A stretch of 7,127 nt of DNA, taken from contig CAMLQP010000153.1 in assembly GCA_946482115.1 (NCBI GenBank), positions 1 through 7,127 on the forward strand. Direction: 5' to 3'. Each line of letters begins with the position of its first letter. Position 1 is the first letter of the stretch. Below, one piece after another: positions 5,166-7,127 of the stretch. A program made the position numbers and the translations under genes. The stretch comes from an uncultured Comamonadaceae bacterium. GTDB lineage: Bacteria > Pseudomonadota > Gammaproteobacteria > Burkholderiales > Burkholderiaceae. The notes under the pieces are model-generated. The model had not been told where the DNA came from, did no database searches, and was given only the letters and a program-made list of their open reading frames with translations.

Positions 5166-6076
5166 GTCAGTGACTCTGCGGTCTGGAGTTGCGCATGCAG
5201 GTGCAAGATGTGTTCCACCTGCGCCGCGATGGGGGAGGGCACCGGCAGGCGGCCGGCCAGCACGCCTTCGGTGTAGCGCGCGGTGGCGTTGGCGTCGAGG
5301 GCGGGCAGTTCGGGCAACCTGTCCAGCGGACCGAGCTGCTGGGCCTGCAGCGTGACGCGCCGGCCGCGCACGAAACCGTCGATCTGCGGCGCGCGGCGCG
5401 GATCGGCCACCGGCTCGCCTTCGGTGCCGCGCAGCAGCAGGGCATCGGCCTCGGTCAGTTCGAAGGTCTGCGCCATGGAAATGGCGTATTCGGGGTGGGT
5501 GTAGCTGCCCACCACCAGCGCGCGCCCCGGCACCGGGTTGAGCAGCTTGACCAGGCTGTGCGCCGGGTTGCGCAGGCCGACCACGCGGCGCACCTCCAGC
5601 AGGCGCTGCAGCGCCGGGTTCAGCGCCGAGGTGTCGAGGTGCGTGACCTGGCCCGCGCGCAACGGCGCGCCGGGCGCGACGCCCAGCGCCGCGAACACCG
5701 TGGGCGCGTGCACGCGCACCGATTCGGTGGCGGTGCCATGCACCAGCACGGGCAGGCCGCGCCGTGCCAGCAGCAGCGCCAGCAGAGGCGTCAGCACCGG
5801 CAGCTTGCGCGCGCCGTTGTAGCTGGGCAGCACCACCGGCGGCGCGTCCGGGCTGGCCAGCGGCGCCAGGCGGGCCCGCGTGGCGTCGAGGAAGCCGGCC
5901 ATTTCCTCGGGCGTCTCGCCCTTGATGCGCATGGCCAGGCAGAAGCCGCCGATCTCGAGGTCGGTGACCCGGCCGTCCAGGATCTGGCCCATCAGGTCGG
6001 TGGCCTGCGCGCGGGTGAGCGCCCGCGCGCCTTCCTTGCCGCGGCCGATGTCCTTGATGTACTGGCTGATGCCCAT
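5162..6076 (-). CDS. ybiB: YbiB/TrpD2-family DNA-binding protein
   Basis: A 304-residue protein with the fold of anthranilate phosphoribosyltransferase (TrpD) that belongs to the YbiB/TrpD2 family. E. coli YbiB binds nucleic acids and is LexA-controlled rather than acting in tryptophan synthesis. Seen are the N-terminal SQYIKDIGRGKEGARAL (4-20), ALRIKGET-like AMRIKGETPEEM (48-59), PSYNGARK (84-91) in place of the GTGGD loop of true TrpD, GLRNPAHSLVKLLNP (157-171), HPEY (184-187) and RGTEGEP (206-212). The frame is open further, to 6193, but that extension would run into nasA in another frame and has no family match, so the ATG at 6076 is preferred. No Shine-Dalgarno is evident there. It lies 34 bases after nasA and overlaps cobA by four bases. 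Its role inside a nitrate operon is not known. Confidence 0.9.
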   Translation of the reverse strand: MGISQYIKDIGRGKEGARALTRAQATDLMGQILDGRVTDLEIGGFCLAMRIKGETPEEMAGFLDATRARLAPLASPDAPPVVLPSYNGARKLPVLTPLLALLLARRGLPVLVHGTATESVRVHAPTVFAALGVAPGAPLRAGQVTHLDTSALNPALQRLLEVRRVVGLRNPAHSLVKLLNPVPGRALVVGSYTHPEYAISMAQTFELTEADALLLRGTEGEPVADPRRAPQIDGFVRGRRVTLQAQQLGPLDRLPELPALDANATARYTEGVLAGRLPVPSPIAAQVEHILHLHAQLQTAESLT

Positions 6077-6110
6077 GGCCGAATTGTCGGGAAATTCTGA
6101 TGACTTCGGG

Positions 6111-7127
6111 TTATATGGCCACTGACGCGACCTGGGTCGCTGCGGGCGGCGTGGCTCGCACCAGGCGCCGCAGCTCGGGCACGCAGGAGCCACAGTGGGT
6201 GCCGCAGCGCAGCGCGCCCTGCAGCGTGGCCAGTCGGGCGTCCTCGCTTCCCTCGCAGCCTTTCAGGTGTGACACGATGGCGTCCTCCCGCACGTTGAAG
6301 CAGGTGCAGACCTGGCGGCCGCGCGGCACGATGCCCGTCGGGGCTTTGGCGCCGGGCATCAGCAGCAGGCGGCCGAAGGTGCCGGCCGGCAGTTCGTCCT
6401 GCAGCAGCGGCCGTATCCAGTGCTCGGCCCGGGTGTCGCCGGACAGCAGGAAGCCCCGCAGGCGGGCCGCCTCGCCGCTGCCACCCACCCGCATGGTGCG
6501 GCGCTGCCCCAGGCGGCGGTCGGCGTAGCGCAGCGCCTCGGGCACGTCCAGATCCAGCAGCGCTTCGATGCGTTCGATCAGCGCGGGCTCGGGGGCCTGG
6601 TAGGCCGCCGCGCGGAACAGCACGCCGGTGTGCTCGCGGCCGAAAGGCACGCAGCTGGCGAAATCGAACGAGGGCATCAGCGCGCGCAGTTCGCGCTGGC
6701 GCTGCAAGGCCTGGTCGCCGGGCAGCCACGCCATGGCCAGCAGCGTCCAGGGCAGCTCGGCCTTCAGCACCTTGACCGCCGCGTGCTTGAGTTCGGGCTG
6801 CCTGGAGTGGGGGCAGAAGGCCGAAGTGGTCAGGGCGTTGACACCGGCCGCCGCCTCGCCGTTGCCGCTGCGGCCGCTCAGGTATTCGGCGCCCCAGTGC
6901 ATGGCGATGAAGACCTGGGTGAGGCCCAGGTTGGGGTCGGCTTCCACCGGCAGCACGATGGCGCCGCGTTGGCTGGTGACATGCACCAGCTCGCCTGCGG
7001 CCAGGCCCCGACGCGCCATGTCCTGGGGGTGCATCTGCAGCGTGGGCTCGGCCACGTGGCCGAACAGCCGGCCCAGCGTGCCGGTGCGGGTCATGCCGTG
7101 CCACTGGTCGCGCAGGCGGCCGGTGGT
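6111..7127 (-). CDS. nasA: Assimilatory nitrate reductase catalytic subunit, C-terminal part, cut by window edge
   Basis: The last 338 residues of a NasA-type molybdopterin oxidoreductase; the frame continues past the right edge. The visible part opens with TTGRLRDQWHGMTRTG, which is typical of the molybdopterin-dinucleotide-binding C-terminal domain of NapA/NasA-type nitrate reductases. FGHVAEP, HPQDMARRGLAAGELVHVTS and FIAMHWGAEYLSG follow. After a variable middle region comes a BFD-like [2Fe-2S] domain: CTCF (Cys 274 and 276 of the visible part) and, about 32 residues on, CGTHCGSC (Cys 308, 312, 315) followed by VPEL. Such a C-terminal iron-sulfur domain is known in the larger NasA proteins and is thought to receive electrons from the reductase partner. 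Full-length proteins are roughly 900 residues. It heads the visible operon ybiB-cobA and onward, with the promoter and probably nitrite reductase genes outside the window. Confidence 0.94.
   Translation of the reverse strand, partial: TTGRLRDQWHGMTRTGTLGRLFGHVAEPTLQMHPQDMARRGLAAGELVHVTSQRGAIVLPVEADPNLGLTQVFIAMHWGAEYLSGRSGNGEAAAGVNALTTSAFCPHSRQPELKHAAVKVLKAELPWTLLAMAWLPGDQALQRQRELRALMPSFDFASCVPFGREHTGVLFRAAAYQAPEPALIERIEALLDLDVPEALRYADRRLGQRRTMRVGGSGEAARLRGFLLSGDTRAEHWIRPLLQDELPAGTFGRLLLMPGAKAPTGIVPRGRQVCTCFNVREDAIVSHLKGCEGSEDARLATLQGALRCGTHCGSCVPELRRLVRATPPAATQVASVAI

Noticed and set aside
6077..6193. N-terminal extension of ybiB to an ATG at 6193
   Set aside because: The extra 39 residues lie mostly over the end of nasA, look like out-of-frame sequence, and have no counterpart in E. 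coli YbiB, which aligns from about the chosen start.
5992..7104. Minus-strand open frame of 370 codons overlapping nasA in another frame
   Set aside because: The product is Arg/Pro/Gly/Ala-rich without motifs; the overlapping nasA frame has molybdopterin and [2Fe-2S] signatures.
1..7127. Mobile element, CRISPR array, prophage or tRNA
   Set aside because: I found no transposase, integrase, spaced repeats, tRNA-like cloverleaf or change in base composition; the window is nearly all housekeeping and metabolic coding sequence.

Overview
The window is a GC-rich stretch of bacterial chromosome with no visible phage, transposon, CRISPR or tRNA/rRNA sequence. Codon use is uniform, the proteins resemble betaproteobacterial versions, and S21 is followed by YqeY. 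The combination of assimilatory nitrate reductase, YbiB and CobA points to Burkholderiales, probably the Comamonadaceae. The lineage is inferred from gene content and protein texture, not from a search.

Left part (1-1655, + strand): the 3' end of pmbA (a TldD/PmbA protease subunit), overlapping by one base an EamA-family drug/metabolite transporter. Centre (1656-2539, - strand): rpsU (ribosomal protein S21) with a near-consensus sigma-70 promoter and a leader of about 100 nt. A strong Rho-independent terminator follows, then yqeY. The yqeY and transporter stop codons abut tail to tail. Right part (2513-7127, - strand, read right to left): the 3' end of an assimilatory nitrate reductase gene (nasA type, with a C-terminal BFD-like [2Fe-2S] domain), ybiB, cobA (SUMT, the first step to siroheme), a small soluble protein with a PilJ/NarX-like N-terminus and an MCP hairpin-like C-terminus, and a BaiN/HI0933-family flavoprotein. 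Spacings are 34, -4, 12 and 16 bases, so these five genes look like one transcription unit. Coding is nearly continuous, and the longest non-coding stretch is the 106-base baiN-like/rpsU gap.

Functionally, the right part is the tail of a nitrate/nitrite assimilation operon. NasA reduces nitrate, and CobA makes precorrin-2 for the siroheme that nitrite reductase needs. The 204-residue PilJ-N/MCP-like protein carries a helix resembling the nitrate-binding P-box of NarX/NarQ but has no membrane segment, so it may be a cytoplasmic nitrate/nitrite-responsive protein. This is the most unusual gene here. The second point of interest is the rpsU leader: its promoter -10 box contains the stop codon of the upstream gene, and the leader can be drawn as an H-type pseudoknot followed by a hairpin. 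The terminator behind rpsU also leaves no room for a separate yqeY promoter.
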